This document shows, one piece after another, positions 41,205 to 51,530 of a stretch of 64,000 bases of DNA; position 1 is the stretch's first letter; each line of letters starts with the position of its first letter. Where the stretch lies: the NCBI GenBank assembly GCA_948144175.1, contig CANXME010000803.1, positions 558,001 to 622,000 of the forward strand, read 5' to 3'. The position numbers were made by a program, and so were the translations under genes. Under the pieces are notes generated by a model that worked only from the letters and a program-made list of their open reading frames with translations, had not been told where the DNA came from and made no database searches. This DNA is from Closterium sp. NIES-65. Taxonomy: Eukaryota; Streptophyta; Zygnematophyceae; Desmidiales; Closteriaceae.

Positions 41205-41507
41205 CATAATATAGAATATGATAACCTAGGTACAAGGTGAGGCTACATATAGGCTTGACACAAACGTTTTGCGGGTGTTATTGGAAGGTTTTGCGGGTTG
41301 CAAAGCGTCCTAAAGGGGTTCTTCCCAAAGTCGGTAGAAGGCAATTCAGTGGCAACCGTAAAGCCTAAAATTTGGCGCACTCGACCTAGTTCACTGCAAT
41401 ATAAAATAAAAACTATGAGTCTAGCAATAAAGTCTAGCAAAGCTAGACTTTGCGCAATTAAGCAAAATCAAGCAATTAAAGTCTAGCAAAGTCGTCGTAC
41501 TCTCGCA
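41205..41507 (-). repeat. Gypsy LTR remnant of the L family
   Basis: The minus strand starts TGCGAGAGTACGACG, as the L LTR does at 61009, and ends ATATTCTATATTATG. It aligns with L's LTR along its length once the miniature element is removed, sharing GCCAAATTTTAGGCTTT and GTGTCAAGCCTATATGTAGC. It lies inside copia K's RT on one side and touches copia I's LTR on the other. No internal gypsy sequence is attached. Either a solo LTR or a truncated end. Confidence 0.78.
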
Positions 41508-42960
41508 GCGCTAGGATATTGAGACGGTACGCAATGTCAAGTCGAGTGCATGTCATTAGGTACATGAGGCAGCCCACAACCTTTGGATACGGTTCACTCA
41601 GCTCTATGGACTCGTCCAAAGGTGGAGCTAAGAGCGAGTGGCCCGTAGGTAGAGGAGTGGACTGTGGCGAGGAGAACTGGAAGCCGAAGAGTTGAAGGAA
41701 CTGGTGCACCATGTATGCCTGAGTCAGAGTGATGGTGCGCCGTACTCTGTCCCGTGTGATCTGCAAGCTAAGATAGCTGCGCAGTGCAGGTGTGTCTCTT
41801 CTGCAATTCCACCTTCACAAGGGCCAGTGCCTTAATGTGAGCAGTAGTAAAGACCAAGTTCTCAACGTACACGAGGATGTAGAACGGTGGCAGAGAAGGG
41901 TCAGGTGCGCAGAAACAGCGATGGGTCAGCAGTCGAAAGAGCAAACCCAGGAGCCACAAGTTTAGTTATCAGCGTGTCGTGCCACTTGCGGGGCGCCTTA
42001 CGGAGACCGTAGACTGGCCGGCGAAGGCTCTACTGGGTACCCTCAGGAACCGGCCCTGTGAAGCAAGGTGGACGGCGTAAGCAGAACTCCTTGTGAAGGT
42101 TGCCCTGTAATGAAGCTGCGCTGAAGACAAGCAAGTGGAGCTCGTAGTCACGCTGTGCTGCAACATGCACTAACACCCAAAGAGTGGTCATCTTCGGGGT
42201 GGAGGAGAAGGTCTAGAAGAAGTCGACCCCCTATCACAGACTAAAGCCTCATGGAACGAAACGTGCCTTGGAGGTAGGCGAAGAACTCGGCAGCCGCTTC
42301 ATTATGAAAATCCACATGCCATCGACTATGTTCGCCCTGGGATGGGGGACTACGTCGATGTAGGTGCCTGTGAACTTCCAGGAAGCCATCTGTGCATCCA
42401 TGGCTGTCAGCCACTAAGAGGAGTACTCACCCGTGAGTTCCTCTGTGTAAGAGCGCAGGGTTGGGATGTCTAGTGCATCCGGGTCTCTCTCAGGGCAAAG
42501 CAGCATGAAAGCGAGATGAGGTACAGCAGCCGCAAGGCACTCGAGCTCAAACTACTTATCCTAGGACGTCACTACCAAGGGCAAGCTCACCGCCGACGGA
42601 CGGAGGACAGTCAAAGTCAGACTCAGTAACAAAACTCGCGACGTTGTCTAGACTACAGGAAGCAGCAAACTCAACCAAGGCAGAAGCAGCAGTATACTCA
42701 ACGGAAATGTTAGTGACAAGGGAGGCCAGGAAACTCGTAACAGTAGGGCTAGCAGCACGAGCAAGGTCAGACTCTGGGTCAGGAACGTCAGAAAGAGAGG
42801 TCTCCAGAAGAGACGGAAGACTAACACACTGTGGAACAGAGGAAGGGCGAAGTGCCATAGTGTGTGTGCCAGGGACTTGTGGAGGACGAAAACGATGAGC
42901 AGGACGAACAATGCGAACTGGCGAGGCAGGACGAGACACAAGCTCACGACGCTCTGTCGG
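41508..42960 (-). pseudogene. copia K RT, 5' two thirds
   Basis: From 42950: SVVFAS-like Ser/Pro hinge end, DSDLTVVATSL-type linker and PPSVGGELALGSDVL. Then S-TAG (42414-42416)-WLTAMDAQMASWKF and MKRLPSSSPTSKARFVP. The catalytic box is YVEN at 41858-41869 (both Asp changed). MQITRDRVRRTITLTQAYMV, VGCLMYLMTCTRLDIAYRLN and ILA follow, and the gypsy LTR cuts it at 41507. Frameshifts are frequent. RNase H is not found. Confidence 0.83.
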
Positions 42961-42999
42961 GGAGTCTGTCGACTCAGTGAAAGGAGAAGGTGCAGTCAG

Positions 43000-43889
43000 T
43001 GGGGAGTCAAATGTTGCGTCTGAGATGGGTCAGCCGGTGGACACAGTCTGGGAGGAGTAAAGCTAGATGGAAAACTAGGAATATGGCAAAGTGCCGTGCC
43101 AGGTGGTCATAAGAAGGGCGGTCACCGCTGCGCAGTACCCAGAGTACCAGAACTCAGAGCTCCAATACCTCCAACACCTCCAACACCTCCACCTCCAGCA
43201 CCTCCAGCACCAGTACCTCCAGTACCAACAGCTCCGGTAGCTCCAACACCAGTACTCCCAGCTCTAGTGCCTCCATCACCAGTACCTCCAGCACCAGCAC
43301 CTCCAGCACCGACAGCCCAAGTAGCTCCAGCACCTGCACCTCCAGCACCGACAGGTCCAGTAGCTCCAGCACCAACACCTCCAGTACCAATGCCTCCAGC
43401 ACCAGTACCTCTAGCTCTAGTGCCTCCAGCACCAGCACCTCCTTCCCCAGCACTTCCAGCACCAGTACCTCCAGCTACAGCGCCTCCATCACCAACAGCT
43501 CCAACGCCTCCAGCACCAGTACCTCTAGCTCTAGTGCCTCCAGCACCAGTACCTCCAGCTCCAACGCCTCCAGCACTAGTACCTCTAGCTCCAGCACCTC
43601 CAACACAAACAGCTCCAGTAGCTCCAGCACCAGCACCTCGTGCCCCAGCACCTCCAGCACCAGTACCTCCAGCTACAGCGCCTCCATCACCAACAGCTCC
43701 AGTAGCTCTAGCACTAGTGCCTCCATCTCAAGCGCCTCCTGCACCAGTACCTCCAGCTCCAGCGCCTGTTGCACCAGTACCTCCAGCACCAACAGCTCCG
43801 GTAGCTCCAGCAACAATACCTACCGCTCCAGCACCTCCAACGCCAGTACCTCCAGCTGCCGTGGCGAGAGAGCCTCCTGTCGACGAGAT
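43000..43889 (-). pseudogene. copia K hinge, distal part
   Basis: The minus strand begins at 43889 with SRRQEALSPRQLEVLALEV, a variant of the LSPQQLREW motif, then a long Gly/Ala/Thr/Val tract from repeats of GCTGGAGGTACTGGTGCTGG and related 15-18-bp units down to 43140. The plus-strand Pro/Ala frame at 43096-43914 is its antisense. It is separated from the upstream hinge by element O, inserted after GTCTC/ATCTC. Confidence 0.75.
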
Positions 43890-43964
43890 TGTTGATCACA
43901 ATCCGCCAATTTGAGATCTTACGACGAACTCATTACTCAACTAAACGCAAATCCGCTTGGTAGG
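43890..43964 (-). repeat. 3' LTR remnant of copia O
   Basis: Nearly identical to the first 75 bp (plus reading) of the 5' LTR at 48202-48276, TGTTGATC...GGTAGG, with four or five mismatches. The rest of this LTR and the polypurine tract are deleted. Confidence 0.88.
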
Positions 43965-44747
43965 CATGACCCAATCTGCTCCAATCTGTTTCAGCTGGCC
44001 GCCAGCTGAAAACTGAACACCAGCAGATGCCGTTGATCCGAGGTAGCACACCAAGCACTTTGCCACCTCCAACTGCTCCTCAGTGGGCCGCTGCACAACT
44101 CTGGCCAGCTACCCCATTCCGAATGAAGCATCAGGTTGCGTATGCACAGCAGCATACATCACACTCCCAATGAGTGACCAGTACTCATTTTGCCGCTCAT
44201 CCTCAAGCACATCATCCTCCTCAGCTGCCTTCTTCAGTTTGAAGCCTGCAGGGAACGGTGTCATCACAGTGCGACCCCCAGTCACACCATAGCGCTCCAT
44301 GACACGAGAGATGTAGTGTGATTGATGCACCTTCAGCCACCTCCTCTCAACATCCCTCTCAATCTGCAGCCCCAAGTAGTAGTGGACATCCCCCAGCATC
44401 TTGCACTTGAAGTTGTCCATCAGCAGCTTCTGTGTCCTCTCAATCTGCTCCATGGAGGGCGAGAACAGCAGTATGTTGTCGACATACACCAGCAGCAAAA
44501 GCAGCTGCTCCCCCTCTCCAAGCAGAAACAAGCTGTGATCCGCTTGGGACGTCTTGAAGCCTCCACTCAGCAGCACCTCCTCCAGCTTCTTGTACCAACA
44601 CCTGGGCGCTTGCTTAAGGCCATAGATAGCCTTCTTGAGCTTGCACACCCGGCTGGTCCCATCCTCATAGCCGTCGGGCTGAGCCATGTAGATATCCTCT
44701 AGCAGTATTCCATTGAGAAATGCAGTGGTGATTTCCATCTGCTTCAC
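43965..44747 (-). pseudogene. copia O RT C-terminal half and RNase H start
   Basis: MKQMEITTAFLNGILLEDIY, MAQPDGYEDGTSRVCKLKKA, IYGLKQAPRCWYKKLEEVLL, and a catalytic box YVDN at 44475-44486 where YVDD is expected. DNFKCKMLGDVHYYLGLQIE, SRVMERYGVTGGRTVMTPFP and LIGSVMYAAVHTQPDASFGM follow. After a stop the RNase H entry VVQRPTEEQLEVAKCLVCYL and TASAGVQFSAGGQLKQIGAD runs until about 43965, where the LTR remnant begins. The RNase H catalytic core is deleted. Confidence 0.9.
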
Positions 44748-45500
44748 GTGCCATCACTTCACAGCTGCGCCAGCCAGCAAAGTCCTCAATGTCACTGGTT
44801 TAGCAACGGGAGCAAAGATCTCCCCGAATTCGACCTTCTCCTTCTGCTGAAACCCTTGGCGACCAAGCGACTCTTGAACCGCTCCAACGCACCATCAGCT
44901 CCACTCTTCACTTTGAAGACCCACTTGCTGCTGATCGGCCATCGCCCCTCGGGTAACTCAACAAGCTCCCAAGTCCCATTCTCAATGAGACCGTTGAACT
45001 CCGCATCCATGGCAGCCTTCCACTCCTCCTTCTGGGGTCCATTGAGTGCCTCCTCCACTGTGGCTGGTTCTCCAGGCAAAGGTGTGAAGAAACAGAATGC
45101 CACCTCCTCATCCTCTCCCTCATCCGCCTGAACCGCCATGGCACCTTGCTTGGGTCCTCCCAAACGGCTATACTTCAGCCTTGAGGGTGCTGCTGCCACT
45201 CTCTTCTCGTGGGTTGCAATCTGCTGCCCATGTGGTGAAGCTTCTCTCTGCACACTCCTCTTGGTGACCTTGGCGGTTGCAGCAGGCTCGGGCTGAGATG
45301 GTGAGTCCACACGTGCCGACTCATCCTCCAACCCCTCCTTTGCAGCAGGACCAGAAACTTGCTGCTCACCACCGCCACTGTGGTCACTGGTCAGCTCTGA
45401 CCCAAGGAGATCCTCAAGGTGCAGCTGAACCTCCTCCACTGCAGACCGCTCAATCTCCTGCAGACGCAAGCCAATCTGCACCTACTGCTACTGCTGCCAG
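44748..45500 (-). pseudogene. copia O hinge and RT N-terminus
   Basis: From 45481: a Gln/Glu-rich hinge (IGLRLQEIERSAVEEVQLHL), EDEEVAFCFFTPLPGEPATV, EEALNGPQKEEWKAAMDAEF, NGTWELVELPEGRWPISSKW and VFKVKSGADGALERFKSRLV. A frameshift near 44870 leads to the other frame, EKVEFGEIFAPVAKPVTLRT and LLAGAAVK. A stop follows before WHVKQMEITT. The motifs are those of the RVT_2 domain. Confidence 0.88.
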
Positions 45501-46430
45501 TCCTTGTACATGACGTCATCCACAAACTTGACGTCACGGCTGACCAGCGTCTTCTTGCTCTTGGGGTCCCACATCAGCCACCCCTTCGAGTCAGGAGCCA
45601 TCCTAAGATGGACAGCCCACACAGCAGCAACTTCCAGCTTGTGCCTCTACTCCTTAGGCACCATCACAAGCCCCATGCAGCCCCACACCCGCAGCATGTC
45701 AATAGATGGCTTCTTCCCAAGCCAACGCTCGTACGGCACCCAGTGCTTGTCGCCAACATGTGTCAAGACCCTATTCTTGACCGTGATGACATGGCGAACG
45801 GCTTCAGGCCAGAACTTGTAAGGCATACCAGCAGCCCCCAACAAGGTCTTAGCCGCCTTGCCAATGGTCCGGTTGGCACGCTCAACAATACCGTTTTGCT
45901 GCGGTGTTCCTGGGCAGGTCAGCTAGTGTCGGATGCCGTTTCTCTTGTGAAACTTGGTGAATTCCGCTCCAAGGAAATCTCCACCACGGTCGCTCCTTAG
46001 CACCTTCACCAACCGCATCGCTTGCCGCTCCACCATCGGCAACCAATCCTCCTTGATCGCCGCTGCAGTATCGTTCTTCTTGGACAAGGGACACGCCCAC
46101 GTGAAACGGCTCCATTCGTCCACCATGGTGAGGAAGTACAGCACTCCCCGAGTCCCCTCAGTGCTCATAGGACCCACCAGGTCCATGTGCACCACCTCCA
46201 AGGGTGCCTTCGCCGATCCCTCTGTATGTGGAAATGGGAACCGTGCAAACTTGTTTTGCATGCACACCTCGCAGCTGCCATAGTGAGCGCCATCTCCTTG
46301 CAGTTGCAGCCCATGCACGCGATTCTCCTTGTGCATCACCTCCAATGTGGAAACAGCCACGTGTGCGAGCTGCCGATGCCAAGTCTCCCAATCTGCTTGG
46401 CCAGAGGTAGCTGACGACTTCACCACCGCA
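45501..46430 (-). pseudogene. copia O integrase
   Basis: GAG-pre-integrase ADWETWHRQLAHVAVSTLEV (H...H) and YGSCEVCMQNKFARFPFP (C..C). Core: VVHMDLVGPMSTEGTRGVLY with the first Asp, VLRSDRGGDFLGAEFTKFHK with the second, then a stop near 45923 and TPQQNGIVERANRTIGKAAK with the Glu. MPYKFWPEAVRHVITVKNRV, KPSIDMLRVWGCMGLVMVPK, a stop, then VSRDVKFVDDVMYKDWQQ. Complete in length but with three or more stops. Confidence 0.9.
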
Positions 46431-46960
46431 CTTCATCCAATCAGCTCCTCTCCTTGCACACCTTGCTGCTCCTTCTCGGTGACGCTCTCCTCCATAGACG
46501 CCGCCGCTGCCTCCTTGCTCGATTTTCGCCAAGGTAGGACCGGGATCTGCCACATCCGCTTGTGGACATCCCCTTTCCACTGCAGGTCCCAAATCAGCCA
46601 CTCTTCATTGTAGTCACGATAGCGCTCCAAGCCAATCATCTCGGTGTTCACACCCGCATCTCCCAACCGGCCGGTAGAAATCAGGTTCGCGCACAAGTCT
46701 GGCACCCACAACACATTCTTCAGCCCCACGAGCTCTCCATCCGCTCCCATGAACTTGGCGCACCCCATGCCCATGACCTTGGCGTTGGCGCCCGTTGCGG
46801 ATGTGACTGTAGAGATAGGTGCGGGCTGAATCTCATCAAGCAGGTCCGCACGAGTCATGTGCCAAGAGCTTCCCGAGTCAATCGCCCGATGGGTGAAGGG
46901 GTGTAGGAGAACCTTAGCAGCCATAGCAAGGTTGGTTGTGCCTTCGTTCACAAAGAAGAA
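46431..46960 (-). pseudogene. copia O aspartic protease
   Basis: AIDSGSSWHMTRADLLDEI carries the catalytic Asp in DSG at about 46880. VTSATGANAKVMGMGCAKFM, LVGLKNVLWVPDLCANLIST and GRLGDAGVNTEMIGLERYRD follow, the typical RVP_2-type protease. It is in frame with the Gag zinc-knuckle part upstream and ends at a stop near 46433. The protease cleaves Gag-Pol in intact relatives. Confidence 0.88.
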
Positions 46961-47990
46961 GAACCCGGCCTTCCGCTCCTCAGATTTGCCACCTTTCTCC
47001 TCATCCCTCTCCTCTCCACTAGCTCCCATGACTCCCCCACTCCTCTTGCCACCATGCTGGTTGCGTGATGAAGGCGGTGTCCAATCATTGGGTCGTTGGT
47101 AGCACTTCCACCAATGATGTCCGCGCTTCTTGCAGTAGAAACACACCTCCCCTTGACCCCCGCCGCCATCCTCCTTGTCCTTGTTCTTGCCCTTCCACAT
47201 CTTCTTGAAGCCACTCTTTCCACCTCCAACTCCATAGCCAGCCCCTCCTCCAAGCGCTCCACACTTTGCCGCCGCAAGTCCTCCTCTAGGATGCGCGCGC
47301 GAATGTAATCCACGCTCCACTGGGGCTGTTAAGAGTTGAGGTTGATCGCAAGAACAGACCACGACTCCGGCAGCCTATCACAATCTCCACGCATTGCACG
47401 AGCTCCGGGTACACCACACCACCGCCTTGGAGCTTTGTGAAGATGTCCCGCATCTCATCCAACACCAGTTGCATCGACTCTCCATGAACGAACTTTATGT
47501 CGCGCAGCCTCCGCGCAAGTAGCACGATGCCGGTAGCATGTGTTGGTGAGTGCACATCCAGAAGCTTCTTCCAAGCCTTGGGGCCACAATCAGGATCACC
47601 CAAGAGGTCCTTGATGTGGTCAAGTTGTCGTCCGCCAACCGCTTGCACCATAAGCATGTACGCGTCGAACGATCGTTTCATCCATGCTCCCTTCAGCTCT
47701 GCGGCCTCTGGCATCTTCTCTTTCCCCTCCACCAGATCCAATAGCTTGTATTGGGTCTACATCAGTCTCATGCGGAAGCTCCAGTGCTCGTAGTCCTCCC
47801 CCATGAACTTTTCAATAGAGAACGCCTTCACGGGATCCACGGTTGTTGGAGATGGTGTAGTAGATGTAGGTAGCGTAGGGTTGGCTGATTGGTGAGTCCC
47901 CACTCCACCACCAGCAACTTTCCCTTGCTCTCCAGCCTCTCTACCTCTATCCATCTTGCCACTAGCACCTCTGGAGTCCGTTCTAGTCAT
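46961..47990 (-). pseudogene. copia O gag
   Basis: ATG 47990: MTRTDSRGASGKMDRGREAG, a Thr/Pro linker, then AFSIEKFMGEDYEHWSFRMR, a TAG (47757), and KLLDLVEGKEKMPEAAELKG. YMLMVQAVGGRQLDHIKDLL and FVHGESMQLVLDEMRDIFTK form the UBN2 capsid. A frameshift near 47330 follows, then a basic tract KSGFKKMWKGKNKDKEDGGG and a canonical zinc knuckle CFYCKKRGHHWWKC (C-X2-C-X4-H-X4-C, about 47100-47140). The start is preceded by 190 bp of leader after the primer site. Confidence 0.9.
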
Positions 47991-48187
47991 ATTGAGGCCT
48001 TATGAATAGTGGAAACTTGAGAAAGCGTTTGGAGAGAATTCTGCCAGAAATTTCGATTCTACGAAAATCGCCTTCGCGGATTCAACCACCAATCAAAAGT
48101 TCGCAAGCCGAGCTACTAGAAACTGGTCTCACTCGTCAACATTGGTTGAGAATTGACTGCGATTCGTCGTCTCAAAGTCGACTACCC

Positions 48188-48974
48188 GCTCTGATACCAC
48201 TTGTTGATCAGGATCCGCCACTTTGAGATCTTACGACGAACTCATTACTCAACTAAACGCAAATCCGCTCGGTAGGATTGTGCGCCTTTGGCTTAGCTAC
48301 CATCTCCAAGTTGAATCAGTTGTTAAGATGGTCTATAGAGTGAGAACCAAGTTAAAACGTCCAGCAGCCGTATGACTAGAATGGTAGAGGAAGTACAAAC
48401 ATTGGGGCATAGGAAGTTGGAGTTGGGAACTCGAAGAGAACCATGAGAGGGAAGGGGTTCTCCAAGAGCCAGGGAAGGATGGTAGGAACCTTCCTATCTG
48501 CAAGGATGCAACCCTCATCATGAGGTCCTTGAGGTGTCACATGCAAAATCCAATCTAGTTGGATTTTGCCTAGGTGTTGCAACATTTGCAACCCATGCTA
48601 GAAACTTCTAGCCACCCCAATCCAAAAGTCAAAGTTGCCTTCCCTAACCACCCAAACAAAGATCCCCTTTATATTCATGTCCAAGAAATCACCCAAATTA
48701 GATATAACCCCAAAAAGGTAATAAGAAATCCAAGTTTTGGAAATCTTGTAACTTGGGCGTTCTTGGTCGGAATAAGGCGATCTTGGTATCGTTAGAAAGC
48801 TCTGGATTTCTCCTGCATGATCAAGCATTTAAACATGGAGAATTACACAGAGATGATAATATCCAACAGCCATGTACAATGACAAACGCTCATGCAAACA
48901 ATGCACGCATAAATAGCACGAGCACTCGGCGGGACGTTAGGATGACATGCACTCAGAATGACGTGCATCCAACA
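48188..48974 (-). repeat. 5' LTR of copia O and primer site
   Basis: 773-bp LTR on the minus strand from TGTTGGATGCACGTC (48974) to CTGATCAACA (48202). Then AG and primer site TGGTATCAGAGC (48199-48188). It is AT-richer than its surroundings. No second full copy exists for dating. Confidence 0.88.
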
Positions 48975-49258
48975 GAGACTGCTGCTGCTGCCACCCCAGA
49001 ACCTCCAGCAGGAACACCCACGACTCCACCACCACTAGGACACTTAGCACCCCCAGAACTAGCACCCCCAGAGTCGGTACCCCTAGGACCAGTACCAGCA
49101 CCCACAGAGTCCGCACCTCCAATCGCACAACCCCCAACAGCACGGGAGTCTAAAGGCCAGTCTACTAAGACGGCGACGACGATCGAGGCGAATAACCAAG
49201 AGGGGTCTTCAAGCATGGTGAGCGGCGAGTGGTCGCTGTGTCGTCAGCAGCAGGATCA
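48975..49258 (-). pseudogene. copia K hinge, proximal part
   Basis: The minus strand gives AVGGCAIGGADSVGAGTGPR, GTDSGGASSGGAKCPSGG and VPAGGSGVAAAAVS, which continues in frame into 43889 (SRRQEALSPRQL) when O is removed. Upstream of about 49200 the sequence is unrecognised, and a C15-16 run lies at 49259-49274. Integrase and Gag of K are not found beyond this point, so K is truncated here. Confidence 0.7.
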
Positions 49259-50040
49259 CCCCCCCCCCCCCCCCTATCCCTCTTTTCTCGCGCACAACCG
49301 TAGAACGCACGCCCCGCGGCCCACGCGTTAGCAGGCCCCGCGGCCTTCAGTAGCGGGCCCCGAGGCCCTTGCTCGACGGCCCCGTGGCCTGCGCTTAGCT
49401 GGCCTCGCGGCCAAAACGTACGACTGCCCCACCCCTTAGCCGCCCGTTGCCGCCCGCTGCCACCCATCCCGCCCGCCCAAACTTACCCTAAACCGCCTAT
49501 CAACCGCACTAGACAACTCCCAACCGTGAGAAACCGTCCTTGACCGCATTAAATCACTCCCAACCGCGAGATATCGCTCTCCACTTCACTGAACCTGTCT
49601 CAACCGCCTTTTACCGCTCTAGCTAGCATCTGCAACTGCTAGCATCAACAGCAACTGCCCGTGCGCTCGTTACACCCGTTGACAGCCCACCCGTTTTCCC
49701 CCACCGCCCTAGACCGTTCTTCACCGCTCCCAACCGCACCGAAATTCCCTCCATCGCTCCCAAGTGCATCCTTCCACACTGAACCCCTCTCACAAGCACC
49801 AGAACCGCACTCGGTCAAATTCCACCACTCCAGGCCACTCGTCGCCCGTCACCCGTCGCGGCTGTTCCTTAATGGGCCCCGCGGCCTTTCGTTAGCGGGC
49901 CCCGCGGCCATTTGATAGCGGGCCCCGCGGCCCTTCGTTCGTGGGCCCAGAGGCCCCTTTGCTAGCGAACCCCGCGGCCCCGTCATTAGTCGCACGCACG
50001 CACAGCAGCAACCACGCGCACCAGTGACCCGTACCCTCAC
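49259..50040. other. GC-rich leader-like DNA without genes
   Basis: A C homopolymer (49259-49274) is followed by units containing the palindromic word GGGCCCCGCGGCC (49320-49420 and again 49860-49980). Between them is a stretch where AACCG/ACCGC recurs every 10-25 bp (49490-49830). The style matches the minisatellite leaders of the copias, so it is probably the leader of copia J without its LTR. No coding potential beyond composition. Confidence 0.5.
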
Positions 50041-51530
50041 CCAGTCTTGTTCGCCGACAACAGGTCTGCTGTCCTGTTGTGTGAGGAGCCCCGACTGGTT
50101 GGGAAGGCGAAACACATCCAGCTTCGTTACTTCCTTTTGCGTGAGTTGCACCAGCGTAGCCAGGCCCGCGTGGTTCTAATCCAGGCACCTCAGTGGTTCT
50201 TAGTATGGGAGCTGCAGCTATTACTAGTCTAGTACCAACCTTTGTCGTTGGCTCGGGTGCGACCTCACCGATTGCACAGCTTTCCTTCACCCTAGACTCT
50301 AGAGCGTTCAGCTGTTTCGTTCGCGACTGCACCGACCTCACGCCACTGCACACTCCAGTCACTGTCGCCTTGGCTGACCCCTCCATGGGATCTGTAGTTG
50401 CCCACAGCACCACTGTTCTCTCGTGTACGGCGGCTCCCTCTGCGTTTCTCACAGGCTACTACATCCCCTCGTTCTCTAGGAACTTGGTCGGTGTCATTCA
50501 CCTCCACGACCTCGGAGTTGTCACCACTTTCCCTTTGGACGAGCATGTTGCCTCCTGCACAGTCGGTGCCGCTGGAATGCCTCTGGCCATTTTCCACAGA
50601 GAGTCGGGCTCTGGTCCATACTCACTAGACACTGCGTCCCACCACACTGGGTCAGGTCAGGTCAGGTCGGGTCAGGTAGCTGGTGTGTAGTGCGACAGTC
50701 AGTCACTCACGCACCCGTCAGTCCTTTGGCACCACCGTCTAGGTCACGTGTCGTTCCCACGTCTCAGGAGGATGGTACGTCACTTTGACGTCTGGGGCCC
50801 CTCCCAGGTCCGTGGCCCACATCAGGAGCGCTACTTCCTGATCGTGGTGGACGACTACTCCCGCTACACCACGGTTTTACCTTTGCGACGGAAGGCCGAC
50901 GTGCCTACCGTCCTCCAACCATAGCTACTAGCGTGGGGTAATGCTCAGGCCTTTTGTGGGCTCCACCTGCACTCGGACCGTGGTGGTGAGTTTTCTTCCA
51001 CTCGCCTGGAGACGTTTTGTCAGGGTCAGGACATCATCTAGTCTTACACGCTACCAGACTTGCCGCAACAGAACGGGGTAGCCGAGCAACGCATCGGCCT
51101 GGTCATGGAGGTTGCCCGGATCTCCATGTGCCATGCCGGTGCCCCCCAGTTTCTATGGCCTTGGGCAGTCCGCTACGCCGCACACCAACTGAACCTATGG
51201 CCTAGTGACGCACGGCCACGGGTGACGCCAGTCACCCATTGGACACGTTCTCCAGGTGTAGCAGCTGAATGCCGCGTTTGGGATTCCCTGGCCCACGTTC
51301 GCACCCCCGGCGCGAACAAGTTGTCTCCGCACACCCGTGCCTGCGTCTTTCTTGGCTTCCCACTCGGCTGCCAGTTCTACGACCCGGTTACCTGTCAGTT
51401 CTTTAGTTCCCGGGACGTCATTTTTGACGGGTCGGTCAGTTACTACAGAAGTCGCCCCCACCGAGGTTCTGAGGTCTTTCCCCCCCCGCTGTTCCTCACC
51501 CTTGAGCCCCCCCAGCCGCCCTGGTAGCCC
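50041..51530 (+). pseudogene. copia J RNase H scrap, protease and integrase
   Basis: At 50041-50180 a displaced RNase H piece (LFADNRSAVLLCEEPRLVGK, HIQLRYFLLRELHQRS) precedes the protease FTLDSRAFSCFVRDCTDLTP, in which DSGA has become DSRA. ALADPSMGSVVAHSTTVLSC, VLWHHRLGHVSFPRLRRM, then FDVWGPSQVRGPHQERYFLI and VVDDYSRYTTVLPLRRK follow, with a stop. LHSDRGGEFSS and LPQQNGVAEQRIGLVMEVAR come next, TAG for CAG at 51039-51041 (IRQSYTLP elsewhere), then ACVFLGFPLGCQFYDPV. Part of GAG-pre-integrase to integrase is shortened at about 50770. The gene order RNase H-protease indicates a rearranged junction. Confidence 0.83.

Larger units (their letters stand above)
43890..48974 (-). mobile_element. 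Copia O, long-LTR lineage, nested in copia K
   Basis: 5' LTR 48202-48974, primer site TGGTATCAGAGC 48188-48199 after an AG spacer, gag, protease, integrase, RT, part of RNase H, and a 75-bp remnant of the 3' LTR (43890-43964). Target duplication is GAGAT (43885-43889) against GAGAC (48975-48979), 4 of 5. Removing O restores K's hinge frame. A deletion joins RNase H directly to the last 75 bp of the 3' LTR. Same lineage as F. Confidence 0.88.

Noticed and set aside
41200-41507. A clean solo gypsy LTR with target duplication
   Set aside because: Flanks GCGCT (right) and AGTTT (left) do not match, and the left end overlaps the copia I LTR, so it is called a remnant.
43096-43914. A Pro/Ala/Val-rich 272-codon frame on the plus strand
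   Set aside because: It is the antisense of copia K's Gly/Ala/Thr hinge, whose frame continues into the LSPRQL motif and RT on the minus strand.
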